Shown here: positions 23,782 to 35,091 of the stretch, one piece after another | Numbering within the stretch: position 1 is the first letter of the stretch | How the letters are laid out: every line of letters starts with the position of its first letter | NCBI GenBank assembly: GCA_030278955.1 | Contig: JAOANR010000005.1 | Span: 6,980,874-7,044,873 of the forward strand | DNA length: 64,000 bases | Source of the DNA: Hygrophila difformis | Taxonomy: Eukaryota; Streptophyta; Magnoliopsida; Lamiales; Acanthaceae | Reading direction: 5' to 3' | The notes under the pieces: generated by a model | What the model was told of the DNA's origin: nothing | Seen by the model: only the letters and a program-made list of their open reading frames with translations | The model's database searches: none | Position numbers and translations under genes: made by a program

Positions 23782-24696
23782 TGTTAGAAATGGACGGAGA
23801 CAGCAATACAGAAACGTCGAGTCGAGATAGGATCTTTTCCCGCAAGACGTTTATGCCCCGGTAGTGCTCCGGCAATGGCAGAACGTCCCCAAAGGTAAAA
23901 CGACGAAACGCCTCGACGTAGCAGCACCGCAAACGTCGACGGCCGGCGAACTGAACAAAGATATGAGGGAGTCGGGAGGAGGAAGCTTATGCAGAAGAAG
24001 GTGTGTCTAACCCTAACCCTGACGCTGCCATTTATAGGCGTTGGAGGAGACGAAACCGCCGGCAGCCATTGATGGGGCGGTTTCAGCTGAAATTCAAAAG
24101 TTTTCAACAGCTGAATTCGAATGGTTTTCAACAACTCGTGACGGGTGTTGAAATCAGAGTGGGCTTCAACGACTGGGCTTGGCGCATGGGCTTTGACAAA
24201 TAAATTTTGTCTAAAAAATTAGACAGGCCCAAAGCCCACCCAAAGCCCAATTACCAAGATCCAAGATCCAAGTCCACGGGCGCGGCGCGGGCGCGGGCGA
24301 CGGCGACGGCGACGGCGACGGCGCGGCGCGGCTCGGGACGGGACGGGACGGGCGCGCGCGTGTGGGCTTCCCCCACACTTGACCAACCTGCATTAGTTTA
24401 ATTGATCCTAACACGCAGAACAATATAAACTAATTCAACTCCCACTGCTCAAGCAATGTGGGACGCGCCGCCTTTACCCACTCTTTAACAACCATTTAAA
24501 CATAGGCGTTTCAACTAGCCACATTCAATGACCCACTTCGACCACTTATTTCTCACTCACCCGACTACGGTTTTGAGAAAATAAATGCACTACGACAATC
24601 TACGCGAAATGTAGAATTCGTATACGCTATTTAATTAAATCAAATTAAATATCGTCATTACGTAAAAAGGAGCTCAAAACCCCCTTTTTTCCAACA
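23782..24696 (-). repeat. 5' LTR of the copia element
   Basis: On the minus strand it starts TGTTGG at 24696. By its end motif CTAACA it stops at 23782, giving about 915 bp. The outer edge is firm by comparison with 1-873; the inner edge is inferred because the matching end of the other LTR is outside the window. Only ~17 nt separate it from the gag ATG, and no TGGTATCAGAGC primer site is seen. Confidence 0.8.
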
Positions 24697-25014
24697 CAAG
24701 TGTTAAGTTATTTTGGAGCCATGAATTTTAGATCAGCAATCAAACATAATTAAATCCGAATATTGGAACAATAATTTCAGAGCAAGTATATTTATCAAGC
24801 CCGTTAAGTTATAAGCGTGATATTAAATAATATTGGGCATGAATTAAGTTATCAAATTAGTCATATAGGATTTAATCAAGAATATTTAGCCAATTAGTTT
24901 ATGGGATTCAAGATCGACCCGATCCTTAATTAGCAAGTTATCTCAAATAAGAGGATTTGAAGTCTGGAAATATTTGTGCTAACAGTACAAACTATTTAGA
25001 TGATCTCACTCCAT

Positions 25015-25263
25015 TGGACAAAGGAGTCAATCAGTTTAATTGACATTTGATTGACCGCTATGGATACCCGTTGGATAATAGATGAAAATTCACTGGACTA
25101 AATGGTCAAATAATTTTAATTGACATTTGATTGACCATAATGGATATCCGTTGGATAATAGATGAAAAAAAATTGGATAAAATGGTCAAATCACTTTATT
25201 TAACATTTAATTTACCGTTACGGATATCCGTTGGATAAAGGGATGAAAATCCAATGGATGAAG
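25015..25263. repeat. Tandem repeat of ~75-80 bp in the chromovirus-like LTR
   Basis: Three degenerate units, each with TTGACATTTGATTGACC (or variant), GGATATCCGTTGGATAA and AGATGAAAA, just upstream of the TATA box. Position suggests an LTR enhancer-type repeat. Confidence 0.8.
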
Positions 25264-25296
25264 CTATTGGCCGGTTATAAGGATACCTCATCCCCT

Positions 25297-25304
25297 CTAT
25301 AAAA
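25297..25304 (+). promoter_or_regulatory. TATA box of the chromovirus-like LTR
   Basis: CTATAAAA, followed about 25-30 bp later by a pyrimidine-rich start region. Confidence 0.6.
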
Positions 25305-25945
25305 TTCCCAACTTCCCTCCTCCATATTCTCCCTCACACGTTCCCCAACATTTTCGCCCTGCTCCATCGCCGACCATGCCTCCGGTCTCTTTACGCCACC
25401 ATTGCGACGCCCTCGCCACCAGCAGAGCCTCCGCGCCGCCCCACCGTTGCAACCAACAGCCGGTGGCAGCCCTCCACCTCTATTTCCCCAAATTTCAGAA
25501 TCCCTAGATCCATCGCCACCTGTAACTCTCCTTCATTTTCACAAATCTTGCAAAAAAAATACAAGTTAGTTTACGTTTTGAAATTGTGAGTTTTGAGTAG
25601 GGAGTATAGAAGGGAGCTTTTGGAGAAAGTGATATGAATCAAGACGCTGGTTCCTGAACAAAGTGGTTGTGCTGTTAAACGAAGAATTTTATCTGCTCAT
25701 AGCTTGCATAACGTGTTACCCCAAAATTGGTAACTATAAGTATATTTTTACTTCTTTGAAGTAAGCCCAAATTTATTTTAGCTTGAGTATAAATTTTAAA
25801 CCGCTTTTGCATTTTAAATTTATGCCTATTGCTCCCTACTATTTTTGGATTAGTGGAATGCCATTTTACTGTGCTTATTTAATTTCTGCAATTTTGAGGA
25901 TACCATTATTATGGAGTGGATCTGTATACTGGGTTGGATCACCTC

Positions 25946-26025
25946 CACCGGTTGTAAGCAGTTCAAAGCTTCCCGGGACCTTAGACACCGGTTGTAAGCA
26001 GTTCAAAGCTACCCGGGGACGTTGG
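25946..26025. repeat. Two-copy 40-bp tandem repeat
   Basis: CACCGGTTGTAAGCAGTTCA occurs at 25946 and again exactly 40 bp later, with matching downstream sequence. Confidence 0.85.
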
Positions 26026-26179
26026 CACGAAGTACCAAAGTCCAAGTTGGTGGAAGGAAGTTTTTAGATTGTTATTGCATTATGCATAAATAAATCTCGT
26101 TTAAGCATACCATGACCATGAATGTCGTTTTTAAATTATTTCTGTAACTCGACCTCCATCGGTGGTAAAGGTCTACTTA

Positions 26180-26467
26180 GGCCCCGTTCTCTAGGACTTA
26201 TTACTTATTTTTTATTAAAATAAGATCAGACAAGATCAGATAAGAAATATTAAGATCAAACAAGATTAAATAAGATCAGACCATTCAGATCGGACAAGAC
26301 CAAATCAGATTATTATAATAATATAAATAAAATAAGGTCAGATCGACTAGATCAATTTAGATCAGACTAGAAACAATCAGACCAGACAGACAAATTCAGA
26401 TAAGATCAGGCCAGATTTTATAAATTTCAGATCAGAACAGTTTATTTAAGGCCTAGAGAACAGGGCC
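26180..26467. mobile_element. Tourist-like (PIF/Harbinger) MITE, 288 bp
   Basis: Terminal inverted repeats GGCCCCGTTCTCTAGG and, at the other end, the complement of GGCCCTGTTCTCTAGG. Flanked by TTA on both sides (26177-26179 and 26468-26470). The interior is rich in AGATCAGA-like repeats. TTA duplications and GGCC...GTT ends are typical of PIF/Harbinger MITEs. Confidence 0.82.
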
Positions 26468-26878
26468 TTACTCAGCGATTGTTTTCTCTGATTCTTCACT
26501 GTTACCATTTCCTTCCAGGACTTAAGACTTGCAAAGTTCGACGTAGCATCATTTGCACGGGTATGGTTTGGGATATTATCTTTTAAAATTTTAAATTTAA
26601 AATCTCATTTGGGATAAAAATAAATTACTTGGCATAGATTTTTTGCATGGAAAAATTATATGGGATTTCAGCCAATTTGTACAAAGATTTTGTAATATTA
26701 TTTTTAACAAAGCGACTCTTGTGCAAAACTATTGACCCATTATTTTAAACTCTGAAATATTTGTGCTAGCCTTAGCGTATTTCGGACAGCGCGAAATATG
26801 TGGCGGTAACATCTTCTCATTTTTCCCGCGCTTTGCTTTGCTTCCGCTGTACCTTTAGGGAAAATGGGGGGTGTTACA

Positions 26879-27171
26879 CCGGCTTGATTCTTGGTTTCAG
26901 TGGTTTCATATCTTGAGGAATGAAATTTGGTTGCGTATTTGCTGGCCAAATGTGGTGCTAGATCGGTTGATCTTTTCACTAGGTGGGTGTTCTTGGTGGA
27001 TGATGTTCGCTTGCGCCTTGTTTACAAATCGGGGGCTTGGTATCCCGAGTTTAGTTTCATTGTTTGCTCCTTTTACGCTTCCCTTTTCCCCTCTTCTGTA
27101 GATTTTCTTAGTTTTTCCTTTTGCCGATGCATGTGCGTCACTGTTTAAAAAAACCAAAAAAAAAAAAAAAA
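26879..27171 (+). mobile_element. LINE 3' tail (5'-truncated or interrupted)
   Basis: Reading 26936-27148 gives AYLLAKCGARSVDLFTRWV...VRLRLVYKSG, like the end of the RNase H domain of plant L1-type LINEs. An untranslated segment and an A-rich tail (27146-27171) follow. Its left edge abuts the LTR at 26878, so the LTR element may have landed in the LINE. Confidence 0.7.
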
Positions 27172-27978
27172 GACAAAAAGTTAGCATAAGAGCATAACCC
27201 ACTAAACTTTTTCATATCTCTATAATTATTTAAGCCTTTTGAGAGAAACCAAAAAGCCATTTAATGCTTTGCTTCACAAAATATAAACAACGAAATCTTC
27301 GTTTTCATTCCTACATATAGATGTAAAACATCTTTATGTTACTTAGTTCGTCACTCTTTCAATTTGAAAATTATAAATTTTGAAAGAGCACACATTTATT
27401 TCGTTTTTTTTTTTTGGCTCTTTTTATACTAGTATATAACTTTTTTGTAAGAGGATATATAACTATTTTCTTTTAGCAGTTTTGACATCAAATTATTTTT
27501 CATATAAATAAAAGTGACCCACATCATCAATTAAATGTAGTGTGATGAAGAAAGAAAAAAGTAAAAAAGCAATGTTGAAATTGTGGAAGCAACAATAATT
27601 AAGGTGTGATTTTCTTTTTCTTTTGCAACGCATGAGTGTAATCAAATTCAACACACGCGTGCTTCCCTTTGGAAAATTAATAACTCCAGTTTTTTTAATC
27701 GTAGATATATATAAAGTATTTTTTTAAAAAAAAAATTAGAGAATCAAACCCACTAGTAAAGATCTTTCTATTTTAAATTTATAAGAAATTTAAAAAGAAA
27801 TTACAAACTAGTTTTATGATATACATTCAACGCAACACTTCTTATAGATGTTGAATGAGTACAATTTTAGTTCAAAGCTTCCAAGTTCCAACATGTAAGA
27901 TATGGGTTTGGTCCTACTTTTTTTTTTTTTTTTATGACTTAACATTAATGAATTCAATATTTATTTATTTTATTTCTG
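27172..27978. other. AT-rich intergenic DNA
   Basis: About 800 bp with poly-T and poly-A runs and no open frame or recognisable element. Confidence 0.5.
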
Positions 27979-28176
27979 ACAGTTACAGCTTACAATGATA
28001 TCTGTAAAATATAGTGCAGAACAAAATAGTTTAATTTAAATTTCACACATAATTATTGAGCTGGAATGAGAACTTGACAATTACAGCTTACAGTGATATC
28101 TGTAAAATGTAGTGCAGAACAAAATAGTTTAATTTAAATTTCACACATAATTATTGAGCTGGAATGAGAACTTGAC
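27979..28176. repeat. Tandem duplication, 2 x 98 bp
   Basis: Two nearly identical 98-bp units, each containing TTACAGCTTACA and GAGCTGGAATGAGAACTTGAC. Units start at about 27979 and 28077 and differ at only a few positions. Confidence 0.9.
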
Positions 28177-28225
28177 GTATTAGTTAAGTTCCCGGCCCCC
28201 CTCACTTCCCTTTGTTCCCGGGCAC

Positions 28226-28674
28226 CAGCGGTGGTACTAGTATCGCGGGGGGGCCTCAATTAAAAATATATGTATATATATATAATTTTATTTCTAGTTT
28301 TAACATAATAAAAAATATTTTAATTAAATAATTTTTTTCTCAAATGCACTTTTTTTCTTCTCCTCTAATTTTAAACTTTTTCCTTATATTATTCCTCTTT
28401 GACTACCCATTATCGCCTCCTTCTCCTTCAACTACACAACAATAGACACTCTGCTACTATACCATCAACCTTTACCTTCTTCTTCCCCTATTTCTGCTAA
28501 ACTGCTCTTTCATATAATTCTTCCTCAATACATCTCTATCACGTTGTCTTCTTCTTCTAGTTGTTGTAGTAGACCAGCGACGAACACCATTAAAACACCA
28601 CTACCTTCCATCCCTCATCTTCTTTGAATAAAAATTTTTGCACACCCCAAATGAAAATCCAGGTTCCGCCGCTG
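28226..28674. mobile_element. hAT-like MITE, ~450 bp
   Basis: Imperfect terminal inverted repeats: CAGCGGTGGTACTAG at the left, and the complement of CAGCGGCGGAACCTGG at the right. Flanks CCGGGCAC (28218-28225) and CCGGCCAC (28675-28682) match at 7 of 8 bases, fitting the 8-bp hAT target duplication. No coding capacity. Confidence 0.75.
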
Positions 28675-28823
28675 CCGGCCACCACCCATTCCCTAAAAGT
28701 GACTTCAAATACTTTTGCAAAATTAAAACAATTTTAACAATAAATTTGATTTATTTGAAATTATATTCAATTTTATCAACAAAGCCAAATTTGTATTGTT
28801 ACAAGTGGTCACAATGATGTTTA

Positions 28824-28866
28824 TTGTATATATGCATATATATAATATATATGTATATATATATTT
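28824..28866. repeat. (TA)n-type microsatellite
   Basis: Alternating TATA/TATG run. Confidence 0.8.
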
Positions 28867-30605
28867 ATCCACATACATACTCATTCATTGTTGCAAAGCT
28901 TTAATCAATTATACATCCACTTATGGTGCAGGCAATTTTTGATTCATTTCTCTCCTTTTTTGTGGAGGCCCCATTTGCATCTTACCATAAAATTCTACTA
29001 CTATCTTTCTTGTAATGAAATCTTGGAGATGCAAAGTCACAATGAGTGGAACAAGAATCGAATGCGATAATATATTTTAATTATTAACTTTTGGTATAGT
29101 ATGAATACTATGATATGATGTGTCGATTTTTTTCTCTTCAAAATGTAGTGTGCATTACATTTTTACTTAACCCGTCAGCTTGTTGTAAGAACGTGCATTT
29201 ACTCATACAATAAGAGGGGAAGGTCTCCTGTGCAGGTGGCTGCACATGCAGCAGCCATCATGTGTGTTGTGTGATGAATTAAATTGTGTGTTTTGTATTA
29301 TGAGAGAGATGTTTTATGTGGTGCAAAAAATTATGATTGAAAGAGATAATTTTTGTGATGCGGGATGCGTTTTTTGTGATGTTTACACATGCATACTTTT
29401 GAAGAGATTGTACCGTAACCGGATTGCAATAATAGTACGCCAAGATTTCACGATCCGCTGCCGAACTTATTTCAATTCCAGGAGCTCGGATCGAATCGGT
29501 ATTGGTAGTTTTGATTACCAGTTGTAGACTTTTAGTTAAAACATTCTCACTCACTGCAAGAATGTTATCACGTAAGTATCGAATTCAATTGCTAAGAAGA
29601 AAAAAGATAAATGATTTGGGGAACTTGGCCTGACGGTCATCAGCTCCCAAAATCACGTAGCTATAACACATTTTTTAAAATTAAAAAATTTTTTTAAAAA
29701 AAAAAGTGGGTTTCAAAAAACTTGGGGCTGTGAGCAGTGGCTCTGCCAGTTCCCAAAATCATCAGCTCTAAGTTTAACTATCAAAATTTCCAATAATTAA
29801 AAATTCTTACAGTGACTTGCGTAGTTTCTTCTTAATTGTGCCTTATTTTCTTGGATTGTGAGATGAATAAATCATTGTCATATATGACGTATTTTGCACG
29901 CAGAGTTGTAGCTGCGAACTAAAGTTGTAATTGTTGGAAGATGTAACTATTAGTTTTGCATAAATGTTCGTTAAGTAGTTGTAACTATCATAAAATTGTA
30001 ATTTGATGAGACTATTATGACAGCTAGTTTTGAACACTAATTGAGGTAGCTTCAATTTATAGAGATTAAAATCATATCTAACGCCCTATAAGTTAGTGTA
30101 CAGAATATGACTATTATTTTCACATAAAATCTAAGCTCCCCAGTTTTCAAAAGCTTCAAAAAGCTACGTGACCAAATTCATAATGAATTGAGTCTGACAC
30201 TTTAAGAAATAGCATTATACAAAATTTGGATTGGGGATTGGGGTGGGGGCCTAGACCCCTCCACCTTTGCTCTACGTGAATCAACCCCTATTGCGAGTTA
30301 AAAGAATTGTTTATTTTTATTTTTATTTTATGAACAATTTATATTGACTAGAAAATGAATGATGAGAGCCCATGTATCATTATTTTAAGTTACAAGAATT
30401 AATCATTTACTAGAATTACATATTTTTTCCCGTTAACATCTTAAAATATGTAAAAATAAAAATTATAATATTTACTTAGGTTATGTTTGTTAAGCTTTAT
30501 TGAAGGCATTTAGTAACCTATTATACTTATCATAAACTAATAAGCTTTATATGATAAGACCAATTAAACCTATATTAGTGTCCGGGCATGTAACTACTCA
30601 TTACC
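28867..30605. other. AT-rich intergenic DNA
   Basis: No convincing gene. Short frames at 29246-29554 occur on both strands over each other and have no recognisable domain. A GC-rich hairpin-like segment lies near 29237-29262. Confidence 0.45.
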
Positions 30606-31376
30606 CTATTTGGTAAATTTAATTTAATTCGATTTATGTCCAGAATTTATTAATTAATTCTGGATATCCAGACTATGATAAAAATAATAATAAAATATGT
30701 TGCCTGCAGGATTACATAATTTATTTTCATTATAGTGGTCACCGACTAAATGGAAAGACAATAAGTGATTGCACTAATTAATTGCGAAACGTACGCATGA
30801 GGGATTTAGATTCCATTAAAATGATGAATGATGTCATAATTGTTGGATGACATTATTATTCAACTGGTTGTGCGAAGAAAAAAAAATTCAAATATGGTAT
30901 TTTGATTCTGCACATGCACCACAACTCGGACCTGTGAACATCACAGAATGTTTGATCTAAACGACACATCACATATCATACATGCAAGCTATATATAGCA
31001 CCTACATATCTGAACATTACACCTTTTTCATAAAATAGCACATATGATCATATATCATTTATACGTCCAGCATGCAAATTAATGCATTGAAGCATATATC
31101 ATGTATAACTATAGCATATATGGCAGCAATATATAGCACGTCCGAATCATCATTGTTACTGGACAAATACTATAAACACATTCTGTTTTGACATTACCAT
31201 TTATATCATCTACCAGCTACAATTAATTATTTTCTTTCCATATACAAGGTGGCACCAAACATGGCAACAAAGCAACACAATTTTCAATCATCATATCTTA
31301 TATGTGTGTAGCATATTCTGGATATCCAGAATTTATATATTCTGGACATAAATCGAATTGAATTTAATTGGCTAAA
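30606..31376. mobile_element. Foldback-type element with ~55-bp inverted repeats
   Basis: The left arm (about 30610-30672) contains AATTCGATTTATGTCCAGAA and TTCTGGATATCCAGA. The complementary arm lies at about 31312-31370. Each arm itself contains a nested small palindrome (CCAGAAT...ATTCTGG). About 640 bp of AT-rich non-coding DNA lies between. Exact ends and target duplication are unclear, so the class is uncertain (MITE or foldback). Confidence 0.65.
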
Positions 31377-31410
31377 ATTTAATTGTTTGATGGTGTTTTT
31401 CCTGGTTTGA

Positions 31411-31415
31411 CCGAT
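31411..31415. repeat. Target-site duplication of the gag-only host element (left)
   Basis: CCGAT, repeated at 63076-63080 31.7 kb away. It ties the two minus-strand LTRs together as one original insertion. Confidence 0.85.
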
Positions 31416-32508
31416 TGTTATCGCACGAAATTGGATAACAACAAATAGTAAGCCTTTACAGGCTAAGACGATAGAATTTGAATAAACTATTTCGTTGGAT
31501 TGCGCCTTCAATAAAGTTCAGAACAATGAACAGGAAACTGGTTCTTTGCCCACTGTCGATTACAAGAACTAAAATTATCTAACAACTACAAGCTACAAAC
31601 TACGAACTACACTAGAGAAACTAAACTACAAACTAAGATAAAATAAAATCTTCAGAAGAGTGTTGTGGTGTGTTTTTTCTCTCCCCTTCCTCTCCAGCCT
31701 TGTTTGGTATTTATAGGAAGTGGTGTAACCGTCAGGGAAGAACTGCAGCTCCATGATCTAGGTCCTCCGGTAACCGTCTCGTCTACACATCTCGAGCCTA
31801 GCTACTCCGTGCGGTTGCTCATGGTGTCGCTGACCCCTTTGCCCCAGAAGTCCATTGTGATCTTTGGATATTTGTTCTTTATTCACGAGATGCCGCCTAA
31901 TAGACTATACTCCCTGGCCAAAATGACTGGTTGGCCGACTATCACTTGGGCCAATAGGCCTAGTTGGTGATTATCCCTTTTGGCCTGGCCAAACAGGCAG
32001 ATAGCTCTACTTGATAGACTATCCCCTCTCGCCTCGCCAATACGTCTAGTTGGTGACTGTCCCTTTCAGCCTGGCCAAATGGGCCTAGTTGGTGACTATC
32101 CCTTTTGTCCTGGCCAAACGGGCAGGTAGCTCTACTTGATAGACTATCCTTTTTTACTTAGCCAATGGGCCTAGTTGGTGACTATCCCTTTTGGCCTGGC
32201 CAAAGAGGCAGGTAGCTCTACTTGATAGACTATCCCTTTTGGCATGGTTAATAGGCCTAGTTGGTGACTATACCTTTTGGCCTTGGCAAACGGGCAGGTA
32301 GCTCTATTTGATAGACTATCCATTTTGGCCTGGCCAATAGGCCTAATTCGTGACTGTTCCCTTACGTCTGGCCTGACAGGCTGGTTGATAGACTATCTTC
32401 TTTGGCCAGGCCAATAGGTCTAGTTGATGGACTATCCCCTCTGGCCTGGCCAGACAGACGGGTACGTTTTGATGTTTATATTATTTTATTCTATTTTTTG
32501 TGATAATA
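31416..32508 (-). repeat. 3' LTR of the gag-only host element
   Basis: 1,093 bp, matching 61839-63075. The outer ~25 bp (TGTTATCGCACG...) differ from the other copy's inner end. A tandem palindrome array fills about 31905-32465. Confidence 0.82.
31905..32465. repeat. GGCCTGGCCAA tandem array in host 3' LTR
   Basis: Repeating half-units of about 40-50 bp: TTGGCCTGGCCAA (a palindrome), then AGGCCTAGTTGGTGACTATC alternating with GGCAGGTAGCTCTACTTGAT. The homologous array in the other LTR (62285-63030) is longer by roughly one and a half double units. Confidence 0.85.
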
Positions 32509-32523
32509 TTTGCCCCCCATTCA
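32509..32523 (-). promoter_or_regulatory. Polypurine tract of the gag-only host element
   Basis: Minus strand TGAATGGGGGGCAAA directly before the 3' LTR. Confidence 0.7.
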
Positions 32524-32888
32524 AATATTCAAAAAGTGAAAATGAAACTTTTTGAATGTTTTGAATAATAACTCGGGCCATTAGTGTTCATATTTCCTCA
32601 AGCTTCTTTTTTTATTGTTCTTGCCATACGATTTGAAGCCCTATCCAAAAACTCGAATTTGAACCCTTTTGTTTCCATTGGTTGGCATCTCTTGGATGTG
32701 AAAATTTTTCTTCTTTTTTTTAAAAAAAAATTGTTGTTGACTCGCCCTCATGTGAGTGAAGAATTTTTTCGTTTTATTCATCGAATGGGGATGGGCAATT
32801 TTTTAAAAAATATATATACATATTTCCATTCCATGATCGACTGGGGTGCTGTCCATTTTTTCTCCATGTCAATCGACTAGGACTTTGG

Positions 32889-32951
<63 letters not shown>

Positions 32952-33108
32952 TTTTTTTTGAGTTCACATTGGCTTGGCACAATCTCTTCTCTTAATTTTT
33001 TTTAATATAATTATTATGGGCATGTTTTTCCCATAGACAAAATTGGCCATGACATCTCCTTATTCCTTACGGCCCCAAGAATGCCCATATATCAAAAGCA
33101 TGTATTAC
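32524..33108 (-). other. Host element region between gag and polypurine tract
   Basis: No open frame with pol motifs. Contains a long CT/GA microsatellite at 32891-32949. Confidence 0.6.
32891..32949. repeat. (CT)n microsatellite
   Basis: About 28 uninterrupted CT dinucleotides. Confidence 0.97.
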
Positions 33109-33827
33109 TCACCCTGCTTGGTTAGGCAAGAACACTAAGTCACCTTGCTCTTTAAACAAAGTTTCCAAACGTATGGCCTTAGATGCTAAAGCCGATAAGT
33201 TTGAAATCTCATGGGCAATCAATTGTTCTCGATACTTAGGCGTCACATTTCCAATCATGATTTTAGCGATCTCAGAGTCGTTCAGGGCGGTTGAACAACG
33301 TGAATTCAATCGCCTCACCCTCTCTATGAAGGCTATTACAGACTCATTGGGTAATTGCTTATCGTCCACTATGTCAATAATTGACATAGTTGGCATCGGA
33401 TTAAAGAAGCGAGTATGGAATGTAGTCTCCATGTCGTCCCACATTCTAAAATGGCCAGGAGGTAAGTTTGCAAACCATGAAAATATAGTTTTAATTAGGG
33501 ATAGTGAGAATAACTGCATTTTATAATAGGGATTTATCGCATTTTCCTCTAGTTGAGCCGTAAACTGCCCTACATGCTCAATGGTGGATGCATCATCCTC
33601 ACCTGAGAATATGGAAAAATCGGGCACTTGAAAGCCCCTAGGCAGAGGATGTTCGTAGGTTATGGCCTCTGGGTATGGCTTTTGATAAGCCATCTGGCCA
33701 GTGGGCCTCACATTTAGGTCAAACTGGTTGTACAGCATATTTTCTAACACATATGGATCAATCACAGGGCCTTGCATAGGCACTGACACATTATGGCCAT
33801 CAAGTGGCGGCCCTTGGTGTTGCACAT
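33109..33827 (-). CDS. Gag of the host element, C-terminal piece
   Basis: About 239 codons with a Retrotrans_gag-type core: FQVPDFSIFSGEDDASTIEHV, FSLSLIKTIFSWFANLP, MWDDMETTFHTRFF and ...PNESVIAFIERVRRLNSRC. Its upstream frame (PHDVQHQGPP) continues exactly at 53789 on the far side of Athila-2. No zinc knuckle follows; the frame stops at 33109. Confidence 0.85.
33823..33827. repeat. Target-site duplication of Athila-2 (left)
   Basis: CACAT, repeated exactly at 53785-53789. Confidence 0.93.
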
Positions 33828-34129
33828 TGATAATGGCCAGAAATGACCATTATTTTCAATCCATTTCCGTGTCTTAAACGGGCATTTGATTGCATTCCGG
33901 TCTTACATTAAGTAAGAAAGCAGTCGAATTGGACTGATTTATGCATAATTGTAAAAATATTGAGCTGGTGTGAAAAAGACACAAATATGTAATTTTATTA
34001 CATTTTTATGTTAGAAAAATCCAAAAACATGAGAAAAAGAAAAGGAAACAAAAAGATGGGAAAAAGATAGAAAAGCCCATAAAAAGAATATTTTCGGCCC
34101 ATCTGGCCCAATCCAGCAGGCCCAGGAAG

Positions 34130-34375
34130 GCCTTTGTCGCGGAAGCCCTTTGGCGCGATGTAGTGTTCCGCGACAAAGGAGGGTTCCGCGACCAAGCAGC
34201 CCAGATGAAGAAGAGACCAGCCATGACCTTTGTCGCGATGACCCTTGTCGCGGTGGCATGCTCCGCGACAAAAGCATGACTCCGCGACCAAGACACCCAA
34301 TTAGAGACACAAGACCCAGTCGAGAAGCCTTGCCACATGCAGTGCGTTCCGCGACCAACTTGATGCTCCGAGACA
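34130..34375. repeat. GTCGCGG/CCGCGAC array I, 5' LTR
   Basis: Scattered inverted copies of TTTGTCGCGG and CCGCGAC(A/C)AA, some paired as hairpins, ending about 75 bp upstream of the TATA box. A core-promoter-proximal position. Confidence 0.82.
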
Positions 34376-34447
34376 AAGCTGTGATGTGTGTGATGTCTTA
34401 AGACACAATGGGCTAGAATCAAGGCCCATGGGCTTAGGGTTACACTT

Positions 34448-34456
34448 CTATAAATA
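34448..34456 (+). promoter_or_regulatory. TATA box of Athila-2 LTR
   Basis: CTATAAATA about 75 bp downstream of array I; the same sequence is at about 49686 in the 3' LTR. Confidence 0.65.
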
Positions 34457-35091
34457 TGAGGTGTCTCCCATAAGCTAGGGGTTGGAAAAATTGGAATTTT
34501 GTTGAGCTCTCTTGAAGACAAGCTTAGGAGTTCTTCCTTAGGTAGAGTAGTTTAGGTTTATTTTCATGTATTATTTAATTTTTGCTCTTAGCTTAGCTTA
34601 GTTTAGTGTTTTACTGTTCACAGTTAACTAGATAGCCACTTTTATACCATGTTTTGGTTTCTAAACTCTTATTTTTAGGGTTTGTAATACCCAAATCATG
34701 GGTATTAACAACACCCCTTCAATAATATGGGAAAACATTCACCATTTGTGTCCCAAATCATGAAATGGGTCTCACACCCCATGGATTTATGCTTTCTTTT
34801 TCATTTTGGGGTCTTTTGACCCCCATTATGCTGTTTTTATGTTTACTGTTGGCATATTATGGATAATGTTGTGTGAATGTGTGATCAAACCCTAGATTAG
34901 GACTCTTGCTTTATTTTAATATTCTGCCCAGCTATGTTTATTTTTGTTTAAGCATGTTCTTCCTTATTTTGAATGTTTCTTGCTTATTTTTAGCTTAGAA
35001 TAGCTTTTTGGTCTGAAATAGGGTGAGATCACGCTGTTTGCATGCCACTGTTCATTTCTGCTTTTTCTGACTTTTGTCCTGAACCACCTTG

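Larger units (their letters stand above)
1..24696 (-). mobile_element. Ty1/copia LTR retrotransposon, split by Athila-1
   Basis: Minus-strand copia element whose right-hand 5' LTR ends at 24696 and whose left-hand 3' LTR runs off the window start. Gag lies at 22643-23764 and pol at 1436-4770. The interruption at 4771-22642 is the Athila-1 insertion. Both sides share the 5-bp duplication GTTAT, and the reading frame matches across it: one copy of AAC sits at 4766-4768 and the other at 22643-22645, both in frame. So the copia gag-pol frame was open when Athila-1 landed. The domain order protease, integrase, RT, RNase H is diagnostic for copia. The lineage (perhaps Tork-like) is not resolved. 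The element's own target duplication cannot be checked because its left flank lies outside the window. Confidence 0.93.
24697..26878 (+). repeat. Partial or solo LTR of a chromovirus-like Gypsy element
   Basis: Ends GGGGGGTGTTACA at 26878, a typical Del/Tekay-like LTR end similar to that of the element at 54145-61281. CTATAAAA at 25297 is preceded by GATACCTCATCCC and followed by a CT-rich leader, which looks like an LTR promoter. No primer site follows 26878, so this is a 3' or solo LTR. Its left part was displaced by the copia insertion, so the start and target duplication cannot be verified. A Tourist-like MITE (26180-26467) lies inside it. Confidence 0.65.

Noticed and set aside
29246..29554. 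Frames of about 91-93 codons on both strands
   Set aside because: They overlap on opposite strands in AT-rich DNA with no family resemblance.
29620..30180. Possible inverted-repeat element (CACGTAGCT near 29653 and AGCTACGTG near 30164)
   Set aside because: Only about nine bases match, with no consistent ends or target duplication.
34006..34521. Overlapping minus-strand frames of 100-171 codons with Arg/Cys-rich repeats
   Set aside because: They come from reading the GTCGCGG array in several frames inside an LTR; all have their twins at 49244-49759 and no domain.
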